Below are positions 7,742 through 17,212 of a stretch of DNA of 64,000 bases, one piece after another. The notes beneath the pieces were generated by a model. That model was not told the DNA's origin. It did not search any database and saw only the letters and a program-made list of their open reading frames with translations. This stretch comes from Gordonia polyisoprenivorans. GTDB lineage: Bacteria; Actinomycetota; Actinomycetes; Mycobacteriales; Mycobacteriaceae. How positions within the stretch are numbered: position 1 is the first letter of the stretch; each line of letters starts with the position of its first letter. The position numbers and the translations under genes were made by a program. The stretch lies in contig NZ_CP072203.1 of the NCBI RefSeq assembly GCF_017654315.1, positions 1,364,001 to 1,428,000 on the forward strand, written 5' to 3'.

Positions 7742-8446
7742 TCAGCACCCCAGCTGATCGGCCAGGTCGTCGAGGTCTCGGGCGTGAAGTTCATTGTCCG
7801 GCGAGCCCGAATCGTCTTTGAGCGCAGGGTCACCCCACTCGAGGGGACGCTCGATGAAGGCCGACCGTAACCCGTGGGAGCGGGCGGCGTCGAGATCGGA
7901 TTGGTGGGTCGCGACCATCATCACCTCGTGGGGCCGCGCTTCCATCAGTCCGGCCAGCCCGAGATAGGTCTGCGGCGCCGGCTTGTAGTGATGCCACAGA
8001 TCCGAGCCGCCGATGAAATCCCAGCCGAAGCCGTTGCGTTTGGCCATCTCGGTGAGCAATGCGACGCTCCCATTACTCAACGCGCACACCGTGAATCGAC
8101 GTCGCAGACGAGCCAGGCCGCGCGCCGAGTCCGGCCACCCGGGGATCTCGCGCCAGGCGTGCACGAGGTGGGCGGCACGGTCGGCGCCGATCGCGACGCC
8201 GAACTGTGCGGCGACCTCGGTCAGGGTGTCGGCCTGCAGGTCGTCGAGTCCGCGCCAGCCGGTCTCACCGGCCTCGACGCGAGCGATGGCGGGAGAGTAG
8301 CGGGCTCGCCACTGCCGCGCGAACTCGACCGCATCGACCCCGGGCACGGAACGCGCCACTGCGGCGCTGATACCGCCGAGCCAGTCGGTGACCGTCCCGA
8401 AGGTGTCGAATGCCAGGACGCGAGGAGGCGTCGACATTGCCGGCAT
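7742..8446 (-). CDS. Type II haloacid dehalogenase-like hydrolase
   Basis: A 234-residue HAD-superfamily protein. The nucleophile motif AFDTFGTVTDW is at residues 12-22 (Asp14); motif II is SNGS near residue 115; motif III Lys is in HHYKPAP near residue 146; and motif IV is ATHQSDLDAARSHG near residue 170. These and the length fit (S)-2-haloacid dehalogenase, which replaces halogen of 2-haloalkanoic acids by hydroxyl through an aspartyl-ester intermediate, but phosphatase activity is also common in the group. It starts 4 bases after the stop of the metallophosphoesterase gene, so the two form an operon. An internal ATG at 8437 is an alternative start. Confidence 0.85.
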   Translation of the reverse strand: MPAMSTPPRVLAFDTFGTVTDWLGGISAAVARSVPGVDAVEFARQWRARYSPAIARVEAGETGWRGLDDLQADTLTEVAAQFGVAIGADRAAHLVHAWREIPGWPDSARGLARLRRRFTVCALSNGSVALLTEMAKRNGFGWDFIGGSDLWHHYKPAPQTYLGLAGLMEARPHEVMMVATHQSDLDAARSHGLRSAFIERPLEWGDPALKDDSGSPDNELHARDLDDLADQLGC

Positions 8447-8450
8447 CGCG

Positions 8451-9452
8451 TCAGCGCGCGTCGGTGGCCAACTGCGGCAGCGAGTGGTCCTCGTCGAATT
8501 CGGCGTCGCCGTGAGAGACCGGGGTGAGGGTGAGCAGACTGGCCTCGGGCCGGCAGCAGAACCGTGCCGGAACATACGGCGAGGTACCCAGACCTGCGCT
8601 GACGTGCAGCTTCATCGTCGACCCCCAAGCCGAGGCGCCCTTGACCCGGGAGCGATCGAGGTGGCAGTTGGTGACGAGCGCACCGACGAGCGGCAGACAC
8701 AGCTGGCCGCCGTGGGTGTGCCCGGCGAGCACGAGGTCGTATCCGTCTTCGGCGAAGCGGTCGAGGACCCGTGGTTCGGGTGAATGCGTCAGACCCAGAC
8801 GCAGCTGGGCGAGCGGATTGGGCCGTCCGGCGATGGTGTCGTAGCGGTCGCGTTCGATGTGCGGGTCGTCGACACCTGCCGCGACCACCCGCACCCCGCC
8901 GACCTCGAGTTCGCGCACCGAGTGCGTGGCGTCGAGCCAGCCACGCTCGACGAACGCGGCCCGCAGATCCTGCCACGGCAGGGGATCGCCGTGCGTGCGC
9001 TTGTGTTCGGTTTTGAAGTATTTGAACGGATTCTTCGGTGTCGGACCGAAGTAGTCGTTCGACCCGAACACGAAAAGGCCGGGGCGCGAAAGCAATCCGC
9101 CGAGGGACTGGATCACCGCGGGCACCGCTTGTGGATGCGCCAGGTTGTCGCCGGTATTGATCACCAGGTCCGGTTCGAGCGCTTCGAGTTCGGACACCCA
9201 GGCCTGCTTGAGTCGCTGGTTGGGCATCATGTGCAGGTCGCTGATGTGCAGGACCCGCAACGGGGTGGCGCCGGGTTCGAGCACCGCCATCGTGGTGTGA
9301 CGCAAGGTGAATGCGTTGCGCTCGATCAGCGTCGAGTAGAGCAGTCCGGCAGCGGCAGCCCCCGCACCGACGGCAAGCGTCCGTGCTGCCGTCGACGTGG
9401 GGAGAAGGCCGTCCACGCGCCAGGACCGGGTCGAAGAATCGAGGATGGACAT
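8451..9452 (-). CDS. Membrane-anchored calcineurin-like metallophosphoesterase
   Basis: A 333-residue YkuE/YaeI-type phosphoesterase. A hydrophobic segment at about residues 24-42 anchors it to the membrane. All metal-binding motifs are visible: DLH (in HISDLHM, near residue 72), GDN (near residue 101), GSND in place of the usual GNHD (near residue 128), a histidine in LTHSPEP (near residue 223) and GHTHGGQ (near residue 244). Family members hydrolyse phosphomonoesters or lipid diphosphates such as UDP-2,3-diacylglucosamine; the substrate here is not known. The ATG at 9452 is preferred over one 10 codons upstream because TGAGGAA precedes it. It lies downstream of ponA2 on the same strand, which hints at an envelope role. 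Confidence 0.88.
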   Translation of the reverse strand: MSILDSSTRSWRVDGLLPTSTAARTLAVGAGAAAAGLLYSTLIERNAFTLRHTTMAVLEPGATPLRVLHISDLHMMPNQRLKQAWVSELEALEPDLVINTGDNLAHPQAVPAVIQSLGGLLSRPGLFVFGSNDYFGPTPKNPFKYFKTEHKRTHGDPLPWQDLRAAFVERGWLDATHSVRELEVGGVRVVAAGVDDPHIERDRYDTIAGRPNPLAQLRLGLTHSPEPRVLDRFAEDGYDLVLAGHTHGGQLCLPLVGALVTNCHLDRSRVKGASAWGSTMKLHVSAGLGTSPYVPARFCCRPEASLLTLTPVSHGDAEFDEDHSLPQLATDAR

Positions 9453-9523
9453 TTCCTCAGGATACGCGCCGCCCGAGGGCACGCGTCAGAGTCGTGACGG
9501 ACAACCCGTCCGGCGACTCGACC

Positions 9524-11974
9524 TCAGCCGGGCAGATCGATCACCACCGGCCCGACGCCGGGTACCTGCACCGTCGTCTGGGTCGGACCGTTGCTGCCGC
9601 CCGCGGACTGACGTCCGTTGCTCACGTAGATCGTGATCGTGCTCCCCGGCAACGCCGAGTCCGACGGGGCGGTGAACACCACGGTGCCCTGCGGGCGCGG
9701 GGAGTCGATCTCGAGCTGGGTGACCTTGAAGCCGGCAGCCTGCAGCCGGGCGGTCGCGTCGCTCGCGGTCAGACCGGTGACGTCGGGGACCCGTCCGCGA
9801 CTGTTGCCGGACACGTACTGCGGATCCTGCGGTGGCAGGCTCGTCGGACCGAACTTGTTCGCGACCGGCAGGACCGCCGAATACCAGGTGCGTGCCGGCT
9901 CGTATCCGCCGTAGAGGTTGCCGTCGTAGCAGGACCGCAGCGGGCTGGTGCAGATGCCCTCCGGGTTGGGACCGTCGCTGTAGACGTAGACCGACCCGGC
10001 GATGTTGTTGGTGAAGCCGAGGAACGCCGCCGAGCGGTGCGCCTCGGTGGTGCCGGTCTTCGCCGACACCGGCAGGTTCCAGCCGGTCGAGCCGGCGGCC
10101 GCCGCCGAGGTGCCACCGCCTCGGTCGTCGAAGCTCATCGCATTGGCCAGAGTGTTGGCCAGACCCTGCTCGACGACGCGGTCACATCCCGGTGCGTTGA
10201 ACGGCACCGTGGTCAGTACCGGTGCGCCGTCGGGGCCGGGCACCGCGTTGCTGTTCTCGTCGCGCTTGATGGTGCTGATCGAGCCGATCGGGTTGGGCGG
10301 GCACCACACCCCGCCCGAGGACAGGGTGGCCGCCACATTTGACAGCTCGAGTCCGTTGACCGGGAAGGGGCCGAGGGTGAACGAACCGAAGTTGCCGTCC
10401 TTGACGTACTGGGCGATCGACTTGTCGCCGTCACCGGATGTGCCCGGCGTGTTGTAGGAGCGCAGACCCAGGCGCACGGCCATGTCGACGGTCGGCTTCA
10501 CCCCGGTCTGCTGCAACAGCTTGACGAAGGCGGTGTTCGGTGACTGGGCCAGCGCCTGGGAGACCGACATCGACGCCGGATAGCGGCCGTCGTTCTTGAC
10601 GCAGTAGCTGTCGGCAGGACACCCGTTGGAGCCGCCGCTGCTGCCCATGCCCTGCACGGCCAGTGTCGACGGGACCGGGATGTTGGAGCCGGTGCCGAGG
10701 CCCTGCTCCATCGCCGCGGCCGTCGTGAACACCTTGAACACCGAGCCCGCACCGTCACCGACCAGCGAGAACGGCTGCGGCTGCACGGTTTGGTCGGCAT
10801 TCTGATTGAGCCCGTAGTCGCGGCTCGACGCCATCGCCAGCACGGGATGGGCGGTGGTGCCCGGCCGGATCGCGCTCATCACGCTCGCGACGCCGTCGGC
10901 GTGCGGATCGGCCTGGGTCTGCACCGCGCGCTCGACCGAACGCTGCACGTCGGGGTCGAGGGTGGTCTTGATGATGTATCCGCTGCGCATCACCGAGTCG
11001 CGGGAGATGCCGTTGGCGGCGAGGAACTGCAGCGCGTAGTCGCAGAAGAATCCGTTGTTGCCGGCGCCGATGCACCCCTGGGTGGGGATGTTGGGATTGG
11101 GGACCACCCCGAGCGGCTTGGCCTTGGCCGCGGTCAGCTCGTCGCGGCGGTTGGGGAAGTTCTGGATCATCGTGTCGAGCACGGTGTTGCGTCGTGCCAG
11201 CGCAGCCTGCGGATTGGTGTACGGGTTGAGCGCGCTGCTCGACTGCACCATGCCCGCGAGCAGTGCGGCCTGCTCGACGGTGAGGTCCTTGGCGTGCTTG
11301 TTGAAGTACACCTGCGACGCGGCCTCGATGCCGTAGGCGTTGTTGCCGAACGGCACCACGTTGAGATACCGCGTGACGATCTGCTTCTTGGCCTCCTGCT
11401 TGGCCGCGGCGTCGGAGAGGCCCTTGCGTTTGGCCTGCTCGGTGAGCGACTGCTCCATCGTCAGCGCCATCCGGACCTCACGCAGCTTGCGTGCCGGGGT
11501 GGTCTCGGTGGCTGCCTCCCGATCGGCCTCGGTCCGCGCGAGCACGAGGAGTTGATAGTTCTTGATGTACTGCTGATCCAGCGTCGACGCGCCCTGCTGG
11601 ACCTCACCCGAGGACGAGTTCTTCAGCGCGGCGCGGATGGTGCCCTTCCAGTCGACGCCGTCGTGCTCGAGGAAACGGCGGTCCTCGATGGAGATGATCG
11701 CGGCGACCATGTCGGGCGAGATGTCGTTGTAGCCGACCTCGTAGCGGTACTGGTCGAACAACAGCGCGATCGGGTTGCCCGCCGCGTCGGTCATCGTCGA
11801 GACCTGGGGAAGGGTGCCGTTGAGCAATTCCGACGAGACATTCTCGACTGCCGAAGCGGCTCTGTTGGACACCAGTCCCACCCCGCTGGCGACCGGATAC
11901 AGGAGTCCGGCGACGAGCACGCCGGCCAGCACGCAAGCGGCAGCGAGCGGCCCAAGCTTCTTCGAGATCGGCAC
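9524..11974 (-). CDS. ponA2: Class A penicillin-binding protein with PASTA domain (PonA2)
   Basis: Bifunctional peptidoglycan synthase of 816 residues. A short cytoplasmic start is followed by a membrane helix (about residues 8-28). The glycosyltransferase 51 domain has EDRRFLEHDGVD near residue 97 and ASTLDQQYIKN near residue 129. The transpeptidase domain has SVFK near residue 410 (acylated Ser), SPN near residue 476 and KTGTTE near residue 638. One PASTA domain (about residues 735-795, PDVTGLTASDATARLQAAGF) precedes a Pro/Gly-rich end. In M. tuberculosis ponA2 (Rv3682) also sits divergently from whiB4, which supports the name. The GTG at 11974 is used; the promoter region faces whiB4. Confidence 0.93.
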   Translation of the reverse strand: MPISKKLGPLAAACVLAGVLVAGLLYPVASGVGLVSNRAASAVENVSSELLNGTLPQVSTMTDAAGNPIALLFDQYRYEVGYNDISPDMVAAIISIEDRRFLEHDGVDWKGTIRAALKNSSSGEVQQGASTLDQQYIKNYQLLVLARTEADREAATETTPARKLREVRMALTMEQSLTEQAKRKGLSDAAAKQEAKKQIVTRYLNVVPFGNNAYGIEAASQVYFNKHAKDLTVEQAALLAGMVQSSSALNPYTNPQAALARRNTVLDTMIQNFPNRRDELTAAKAKPLGVVPNPNIPTQGCIGAGNNGFFCDYALQFLAANGISRDSVMRSGYIIKTTLDPDVQRSVERAVQTQADPHADGVASVMSAIRPGTTAHPVLAMASSRDYGLNQNADQTVQPQPFSLVGDGAGSVFKVFTTAAAMEQGLGTGSNIPVPSTLAVQGMGSSGGSNGCPADSYCVKNDGRYPASMSVSQALAQSPNTAFVKLLQQTGVKPTVDMAVRLGLRSYNTPGTSGDGDKSIAQYVKDGNFGSFTLGPFPVNGLELSNVAATLSSGGVWCPPNPIGSISTIKRDENSNAVPGPDGAPVLTTVPFNAPGCDRVVEQGLANTLANAMSFDDRGGGTSAAAAGSTGWNLPVSAKTGTTEAHRSAAFLGFTNNIAGSVYVYSDGPNPEGICTSPLRSCYDGNLYGGYEPARTWYSAVLPVANKFGPTSLPPQDPQYVSGNSRGRVPDVTGLTASDATARLQAAGFKVTQLEIDSPRPQGTVVFTAPSDSALPGSTITIYVSNGRQSAGGSNGPTQTTVQVPGVGPVVIDLPG

Positions 11975-12285
11975 CCCGACAGAATACGTGTGATTTCCTC
12001 AACACCCTCGCAGCCCGCGTCGCCGCGCATGGCACCGGCGGGGTCGGTGGCGATGACCAGGTGTTTCGTTGAGAGTCTGCACGGTTGTGCCAGTTTTTCG
12101 GCCTCAGGGGTTGCGGTGGCATGCACAGATCCCTAGATTGAGGGCAGAATGTGACTCACTTAACAGCCGATGCGGCAGAGTGTTAGAGATATCAAACTCG
12201 ATCAATTGTCCAGGTGAGCAAGCGGGTTGCAGTCGCAGTGCGGTGACGTGGTCGTCGCAGACAACGACAGACAGGGGCGATAACG
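11975..12285. promoter_or_regulatory. Divergent ponA2-whiB4 regulatory region with possible Crp half-match
   Basis: No gene is seen in these 311 bases, which must hold both promoters. At 12150-12165 the sequence TGTGACTCACTTAACA matches the Crp/GlxR consensus TGTGA-N6-TCACA at 9 of 10 defined bases. At this stringency about two matches are expected by chance in the whole window, so the site is only suggestive. Confidence 0.35.
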
Positions 12286-12594
12286 ATGGCAACAGCGGCA
12301 GTATCGGCAGACGAGGCGCGGTTGACCTGGGTGTCGCAGGCGCGGTGCCGCGGAGAGAACCCGGATGACCTGTTCGTGCGGGGTGCAGCGCAGCGCAAGG
12401 CTGCCACGATCTGTCGGCACTGCCCGGTGCAGTTGCAGTGCGGCGCCGACGCTCTCGACAACCGCGTCGAATTCGGAGTGTGGGGCGGCATGACCGAACG
12501 CCAGCGTCGGGCGCTGTTGCGCCAGCACCCCGAGGTCACCTCGTGGTCGGCGTTCTTCGAGGCGCAGCGTCGCCGTCAGCGCGTCGCGGGCTGA
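12286..12594 (+). CDS. whiB4: WhiB-family iron-sulfur regulator (WhiB4)
   Basis: A 102-residue WhiB protein. The four [4Fe-4S]-binding cysteines are Cys21, Cys43, Cys46 and Cys52 (the spacing C-x2-C-x5-C after the first), followed by the family turn GVWGG and a basic C-terminal tail for DNA binding. The position next to ponA2 and the paired ArsA-type ATPases matches whiB4 (Rv3681c) of M. tuberculosis, where the protein senses oxygen and redox state. The ATG follows CAGGGG. A strong hairpin terminator follows, so it is probably monocistronic. Confidence 0.92.
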   Translation: MATAAVSADEARLTWVSQARCRGENPDDLFVRGAAQRKAATICRHCPVQLQCGADALDNRVEFGVWGGMTERQRRALLRQHPEVTSWSAFFEAQRRRQRVAG

Positions 12595-12611
12595 CCCGGA
12601 CCCACAAACTC

Positions 12612-12644
12612 ACATCACCGGCGGGAGTGTCCCGCCGGTGATGT
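12612..12644 (+). terminator. Hairpin terminator after whiB4
   Basis: Perfect 15-base inverted repeat (12612-12626 with 12630-12644) with the 3-base loop GTG, starting 18 bases after the whiB4 stop. No T-run follows, so it is either a GC-rich actinobacterial terminator or an RNA 3-prime end stabiliser. Confidence 0.8.
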
Positions 12645-12714
12645 CGTGTCCGGGGGTGTGTGGTCCGTTCGGGGGACAGCATCGTTGGGGACAGGGCCGT
12701 TCGGGACGCACCAT

Positions 12715-14247
12715 TCACCGCAGGCCGAGATCGACCGGCTCCGGCCACTGCATGGTCCCCGGCCGCAGGATCTGCAGCACCCCGCCGGCCGCCACCCAGA
12801 GCGTCCCGTCGTCGGTGCGTGTGACCGACACGGTGGACGAGAGCACCGGGGCGCTGAGTATCGGCGTGAGACCGTCCCGGTCGAGGACGGTGAGCAACCA
12901 GAACCGGCCGCGGCCGTGGTCGTACTCGGTGGGTCCGGGTAGTGGCCACCACCCCGACCGCGCCGTTCCGTCGGGCGGGTGACCGAGGGTCCACAGCCCG
13001 TCGCCGACGGTTCCGGCGTCGAAGAATTGCCGTGGAACATGCTGTGTGTCAGTCGCTTCGAGAGTCGGTGCCAGGGTGACGAACCTGTCGTAACAGGCGA
13101 TCCCGAGTGGGGAGGTGAGCAGCGAGGGTCGGTCGTGGTGGTCGTCGAGGATCACCGGATCGCCCACATGCATCGCGCCGTCGAGGCCGACGCGCACCAG
13201 CACCACGCCGTCGGTGTGCGGGCTCGGTGAATGCAGCAGGACGACGAACGTATCGCCGTCGGCGATCGCCGCGGTGACCACGGCGGTGGGGCCCTCGACA
13301 CTGCGTGATTCCCCGCCCGGACCGAGGATGCTCCACCGACCCGCGCCACCGCAGGCCAGATAGTGTTCGCCCACAACGGCTCCCGCGACGACCGGGGTGT
13401 CGTCGACGGTCCGTGCAGGCTCTCCCGGCGTCAGGCGGTGGGTACCGTCGGGACCGCCGATCCAGCATCCGGTGGGCGTCGCCCACACCGACCGCCCGTA
13501 TCGCACCGGGCCGGGAAACAGGTACTCGCTTGCCCGACGTTCGGAGTCGATCCGAAATACCAGCGGCAGAACCGCATCCAGCGCCCACAGGTCGTCGCCG
13601 GCAGCGGAGACCTCGGCGATGACGGCCGGCGGACGCAGTGGATACGGTCCGACGTCGTCGAGGTCGATATCGATCAGCGCGCCGGCGTCGACGTCCGTCG
13701 GTGACGGGCAGTCGGCGTCGAACCGGTCGTCGGTGAAGAATCGCGGCGCGCGGTCGACCTCACGATAGGTGGGCCGGCGCCCCGGAGTCAGGCTCCATCG
13801 GCGTGGCGGCGGAACCCGCTGCCACGAGTGTGAAACGACCTGCACTCGGGTCACGCGCCCGCGTACCGATCCCGCGGCGTCGATCCCCATGACGCCGTGA
13901 AAGGTGCCGGTCAGTTCGACCTGTCCGGTCCGTGGCCGTTGTCCGTCCCATGACGCGGTCCAGCCGTCGCCGCGCAGGAGTCCACTCCACCAGAGGTCTT
14001 GTCGCCCCGCATGATCGGTGGCTTCGGAGTCGTCGGCGAGACCGAAACGCCGCGGTGGCCGGCCGGAGGGTTCGAGCCGGGCACGGATGGTCATCGCGTC
14101 GTGCTGATCGGTCCCGGTCTCGCTCGTCGAGTACTCCCAGAACCGCAGGGGGAATTCGATGACCTCCCCGATCACGGGTGGGCGAATCTGTCCGTCCTCG
14201 ATCGCGATGCGATCCACCAGGATCGTCAGTACGCGGTGGCGATCCAT
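12715..14247 (-). CDS. Hypothetical protein with beta-rich repeats
   Basis: A 510-residue soluble protein that I do not recognise. It has no signal peptide or membrane helix. The middle and C-terminal parts contain repeated short beta-strand blocks, often with Trp-Gly or Gly-Asp turns (for example GDDLWALDAVLP, GRSVWATPTGCW, DGTLWVAAGGVLQ), which resemble the blades of a beta-propeller, though no exact repeat can be defined by eye. The ATG at 14247 lies 22 bases after the stop of the second ArsA-type ATPase gene, so it is probably the third gene of that operon. It interrupts the neighbourhood found in mycobacteria and may be a Gordonia-type addition. Function unknown. Confidence 0.7.
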   Translation of the reverse strand: MDRHRVLTILVDRIAIEDGQIRPPVIGEVIEFPLRFWEYSTSETGTDQHDAMTIRARLEPSGRPPRRFGLADDSEATDHAGRQDLWWSGLLRGDGWTASWDGQRPRTGQVELTGTFHGVMGIDAAGSVRGRVTRVQVVSHSWQRVPPPRRWSLTPGRRPTYREVDRAPRFFTDDRFDADCPSPTDVDAGALIDIDLDDVGPYPLRPPAVIAEVSAAGDDLWALDAVLPLVFRIDSERRASEYLFPGPVRYGRSVWATPTGCWIGGPDGTHRLTPGEPARTVDDTPVVAGAVVGEHYLACGGAGRWSILGPGGESRSVEGPTAVVTAAIADGDTFVVLLHSPSPHTDGVVLVRVGLDGAMHVGDPVILDDHHDRPSLLTSPLGIACYDRFVTLAPTLEATDTQHVPRQFFDAGTVGDGLWTLGHPPDGTARSGWWPLPGPTEYDHGRGRFWLLTVLDRDGLTPILSAPVLSSTVSVTRTDDGTLWVAAGGVLQILRPGTMQWPEPVDLGLR

Positions 14248-14269
14248 CGGCGTCCCAGGCGGATCGAGG

Positions 14270-15364
14270 TCAGCCCCGACCGGTGATCTGCTCGGCGACC
14301 GCGCGCAGGGCGACGCGGTCGGCCACCTCGAACGGCAAGGACGGGACTCCGACGATCGGCACCGTCGGATGCGCAGAGGTGAACCGTCCCAGCAGGTGCA
14401 CCTCACGTTTGGCCGTCGCGGCCCGCTCCGCGTGCACCAGCAGCACGCCGCGCGTGAGGTCGTCGTCGGCCTTGTCGACGGCCACCCGCGCGACCTCTTC
14501 GGGGATGCCGGTGAGATTGGGATGGGTGCGATTGAGGATGAGCCCGGCCAGCGGCATCGACTCCTCGGAGAGGCGATCGACGAAGAAGGCCGCCTCGCGC
14601 AGGGCGTCGGGCTCGGCCGCGGCGACCACCGCGAAGCGGGTACCGGGCTGTTTGAGCAGTTCGTAGGTCTTGAGCGCGCGGTCCTGGAAGCCGCCGAACA
14701 TCGAGTCGAGTGACTGCACGAACGTCGCGACGTCGCGCAGCATCTCGCCGCCGATGATGGTGGAGACCCCGCGCATCGCCAGGCTCATCGCGCCGGTGAC
14801 CATGCGGCCGACGCCGCGGCCGCCGCCGACGAGCACCTTCATCAGCCGGCCAGACAGGAACGACCCGAGGCGCTGCGGTGCGTCGAGGAAGTCCAGGGCG
14901 TTGCGTGACGGTGGGGTGTCGACGATGATCAGGTCCCACCGGTTGGTCTCCAGCAGCTTGCCGAGCTTCTCCATCGCCATGTATTCCTGTGTGCCGGAGA
15001 AGGATTCGGCGACAGTCTGGTAGAAGGAGTTCTCCATGATGGCCGCGGCGCGGTCGGGTGTGGAGTACTCCTGCACCATCTCGTCGAAGGTGCGGCGCAT
15101 ATCGAGCATCATTGCGTCGAGCGATCCGGTGCCGTCGATGGCCACCGGTTGGGGATCGTTGGTCAGCTCGCTCATGCCCAACGACTGCGCGAGCCGTTTG
15201 GCCGGGTCGATCGTGAGCACCGCGACGGTGCGGCCGTGTTCGGCGGCGTGCAGGGCCATCGCCGCGGCGGTCGTGGTCTTGCCGACGCCGCCGGCGCCGC
15301 AGCAGATGACCACGCGGGTCTCCGGGTCGGCGAGCACCGAGCCCATCTTCAGGTCGAGGGGCAT
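14270..15364 (-). CDS. ArsA/GET3-type ATPase, second of a pair (Rv3680-like)
   Basis: A 364-residue P-loop ATPase of the ArsA/SIMIBI class. Walker A is [11 protein letters not shown] at about residues 23-33, switch I is [13 protein letters not shown] and switch II includes [16 protein letters not shown] near residue 147. The signature lysine of the deviant Walker A (KGGxGKT) is replaced by Ala here, while the partner gene keeps it. The two therefore look like a heteromer with unequal sites, as for Rv3679/Rv3680 in M. tuberculosis, a pair linked to oxidative stress. The ATG overlaps the partner stop codon (TGATG), indicating coupling. An alternative start is the ATG 6 codons downstream. Confidence 0.9.
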   Translation of the reverse strand: MPLDLKMGSVLADPETRVVICCGAGGVGKTTTAAAMALHAAEHGRTVAVLTIDPAKRLAQSLGMSELTNDPQPVAIDGTGSLDAMMLDMRRTFDEMVQEYSTPDRAAAIMENSFYQTVAESFSGTQEYMAMEKLGKLLETNRWDLIIVDTPPSRNALDFLDAPQRLGSFLSGRLMKVLVGGGRGVGRMVTGAMSLAMRGVSTIIGGEMLRDVATFVQSLDSMFGGFQDRALKTYELLKQPGTRFAVVAAAEPDALREAAFFVDRLSEESMPLAGLILNRTHPNLTGIPEEVARVAVDKADDDLTRGVLLVHAERAATAKREVHLLGRFTSAHPTVPIVGVPSLPFEVADRVALRAVAEQITGRG

Positions 15365-16461
15365 CAGGCACCCGCTTTCTGTAGCAGATTGGCCAGTTCG
15401 TAGAGGCCGCCGAGATCCATCCCGTCGCCGAGGGTGGGTAGTTCCAGCGTCGGGACCTCCACCTCGTCGAGTTGAGCCTTGGCCACCTGCTGCGCCTGCA
15501 GCCGCGAGGCGTGTTCGATCGTCTCGGTGAGCAACCCGGCGAAATCGGCTTCGCTCGCCTCGATGCCGGCGTCGGCGAGCCCGGACGCGACCCGCTGTGC
15601 GTCGACGTTGCCCTCGGCGATGTCGTCGATCTCATCGGACGGCAGATGCATCGGGTTCACCCGGTTGATGATCAGGCTGCCGACTCGGAGGTTCTTGCCG
15701 CGCAACTCGTCGACGGCCTCGATGGTCTCGGTGATCGGCATCGCTTCGAGGAGGGTGACGAGGTGGATCGCGGTCTCCTCCGAGTGCAGCAACCGTGCCA
15801 CCCCCTCGCTCTGGTTGCGGATCGGGCCGGTTTTGGCGAGGTCCGCCATCGCCTTGGTGACGTCGAGGAAGCTGCCGATCCGGCCGGTGGGCGGGGAGTC
15901 GACGACGACGGCGTCGTAGAGCCGCACGCCCTTCTTGTTGGTCGCGATGATGCGTTCCTTGATCTTTCCGGTGATCAGGACGTCGCGCAGCCCCGGGGCG
16001 ACCGTGGTGACGAAGTCGATCGCACCGATCCGCTTCATCGCCCGGCCGGCGAAGCCCAGGTTGTAGAACATGTCGAGGTATTCCAGCAGCGCATGCTCGA
16101 TGTCGAGGGCCAGCGCCCACACCTCGCCGCCGCCCTCGGCGGTGGCGATGCGGGTGTCGGTCGGCGGTAGCGGCGGCAGGTCGAAGAGTTGCGCGATGCC
16201 TTGGCGCCCCTCGCATTCGACGAGTAGGACGCGCTTTCCCGCGGCAGCGAGGGCCAGCGAGAGCGCGCCGGCGACGGTGGTCTTGCCGGTGCCGCCCTTA
16301 CCCGAGACGAAGTGCAGACGTGCTTTGGCGGCCGAGTCCGGCCAGATGTTCGGTGCGGTCACCGCCTCCTCGTCGTCGAGAATCGCTGCGACCCCGTCAG
16401 GTCGGGGTCGGCTCTGCCGACCGCTGGATGTCTGGTCGCCCCCGGGCGTGTCGTACACCAC
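15364..16461 (-). CDS. ArsA/GET3-type ATPase, first of a pair (Rv3679-like)
   Basis: A 365-residue ArsA-class ATPase. Walker A is [13 protein letters not shown] near residue 50 with the signature lysine intact, and the switch II region reads [16 protein letters not shown] near residue 187. A proline-rich N-terminal stretch of about 40 residues precedes the ATPase domain. The start is a double GTG (16461 and 16458) preceded by GGTGA; frames further upstream run into the divergent gene. Members of this family handle anions or tail-anchored clients; the actinobacterial pair is soluble with no channel partner seen here. It is divergent from the small DUF4177-like gene, with about 105 bases between for both promoters. 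Confidence 0.9.
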   Translation of the reverse strand: MVYDTPGGDQTSSGRQSRPRPDGVAAILDDEEAVTAPNIWPDSAAKARLHFVSGKGGTGKTTVAGALSLALAAAGKRVLLVECEGRQGIAQLFDLPPLPPTDTRIATAEGGGEVWALALDIEHALLEYLDMFYNLGFAGRAMKRIGAIDFVTTVAPGLRDVLITGKIKERIIATNKKGVRLYDAVVVDSPPTGRIGSFLDVTKAMADLAKTGPIRNQSEGVARLLHSEETAIHLVTLLEAMPITETIEAVDELRGKNLRVGSLIINRVNPMHLPSDEIDDIAEGNVDAQRVASGLADAGIEASEADFAGLLTETIEHASRLQAQQVAKAQLDEVEVPTLELPTLGDGMDLGGLYELANLLQKAGA

Positions 16462-16566
16462 GGATTCACCATATCGACTCAGTCGTCGTCCAGGGTCACT
16501 CCGGTGAGGTCTGTTCGCCCGATCGTGCCTGCGGGCACGCCACCTCGATGCCCTAGGCTTGGGGTC

Positions 16567-16731
16567 ATGAGTGATGTCACCGCTTGGGAATACGTGACGG
16601 TTCCGCTGCTGACCCACGCCACCAAACAGATTCTCGATCAGTGGGGCGCCGACGGCTGGGAGCTGGTCAGCGTGCTGCCCGGCCCCACCGGAGAGCAGCA
16701 CGTCGCCTACCTCAAGCGGCCGAAGGGCTGA
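16567..16731 (+). CDS. Small DUF4177-like protein
   Basis: A 54-residue protein beginning MSDVTAWEYVTVPLL and ending with LPGPTGEQHVAYLKRPKG, with the central NQWGADGWELVSV-like block (here DQWGADGWELVSV) that defines the DUF4177 family. The family forms small dimeric beta-alpha folds of unknown role. The same short gene stands upstream of the RidA gene in mycobacteria (between Rv3679 and Rv3678c). It ends 4 bases before the RidA start, so the two are co-transcribed. Confidence 0.85.
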   Translation: MSDVTAWEYVTVPLLTHATKQILDQWGADGWELVSVLPGPTGEQHVAYLKRPKG

Positions 16732-16735
16732 GGCA

Positions 16736-17212
16736 ATGGGCACTTGGACACAGCGACTCGACGAGCTGGGTATCGAGCTGCCGACGGCCCCCACCCCGGT
16801 CGCCAATTACGTACCGGCGGTCCGGTCGGGGAACCTGGTCTACACCTCGGGGCAGTTGCCCTTCGTCAACGGTGAACTGTCGATTCACGGCAAGGTCTGC
16901 ACCGGCGCGGAGGGTGTCGTCAAACCCGATGAGGCGACGGCGGCCGCACGGCAGTGCACCATCAATGCGTTGGCCGCGATCAACGGACTCGTTGGACTGG
17001 ATTCGATTGTGCGCGTGGTCAAGGTGACCGGTTTCGTCGCGTCGGCACCGGGCTTCACCGGGCAGCCCGGTGTCCTCAACGGCGCCTCGGACCTGCTCGG
17101 CGAGATCTTCGGGGACGCAGGCGTGCATGCCCGCTCCGCGGTCGGTGTCACCGAGTTGCCGTTGGGGGCGCCGGTGGAGGTCGAACTCGTGGTCGAGGTC
17201 GCTGACGCTTGA
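16736..17212 (+). CDS. RidA/YjgF/Rv3678c-family enamine-imine deaminase-like protein
   Basis: A 158-residue RidA-superfamily protein (subgroup typical of actinobacteria, longer than the 128-residue archetype). Visible blocks are the N-terminal YVPAVRSGNLVYTSGQLP, a central NALAAINGLVGLDSIVRVVKVTGFV and a C-terminal ARSAVGVTELPLGAPVEVELVVEV, which contains the conserved Arg and beta-strands. RidA proteins hydrolyse reactive enamine or imine intermediates from PLP enzymes and form trimers; some subgroups lack the catalytic Arg function. It overlaps the next gene by TTGA, suggesting translational coupling to a membrane transporter. Confidence 0.9.
   Translation: MGTWTQRLDELGIELPTAPTPVANYVPAVRSGNLVYTSGQLPFVNGELSIHGKVCTGAEGVVKPDEATAAARQCTINALAAINGLVGLDSIVRVVKVTGFVASAPGFTGQPGVLNGASDLLGEIFGDAGVHARSAVGVTELPLGAPVEVELVVEVADA

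Noticed and set aside
10790..12136. Long plus-strand open frame antisense to ponA2
   Set aside because: It has no recognisable domain, is Arg/His-rich as expected for an antisense shadow of a GC-rich gene, and PonA2 motifs lie on the other strand.
12150..12165. TGTGACTCACTTAACA as a firm Crp operator
   Set aside because: One mismatch, asymmetric, and no known reason for Crp control of ponA2 or whiB4; kept only as a possibility.
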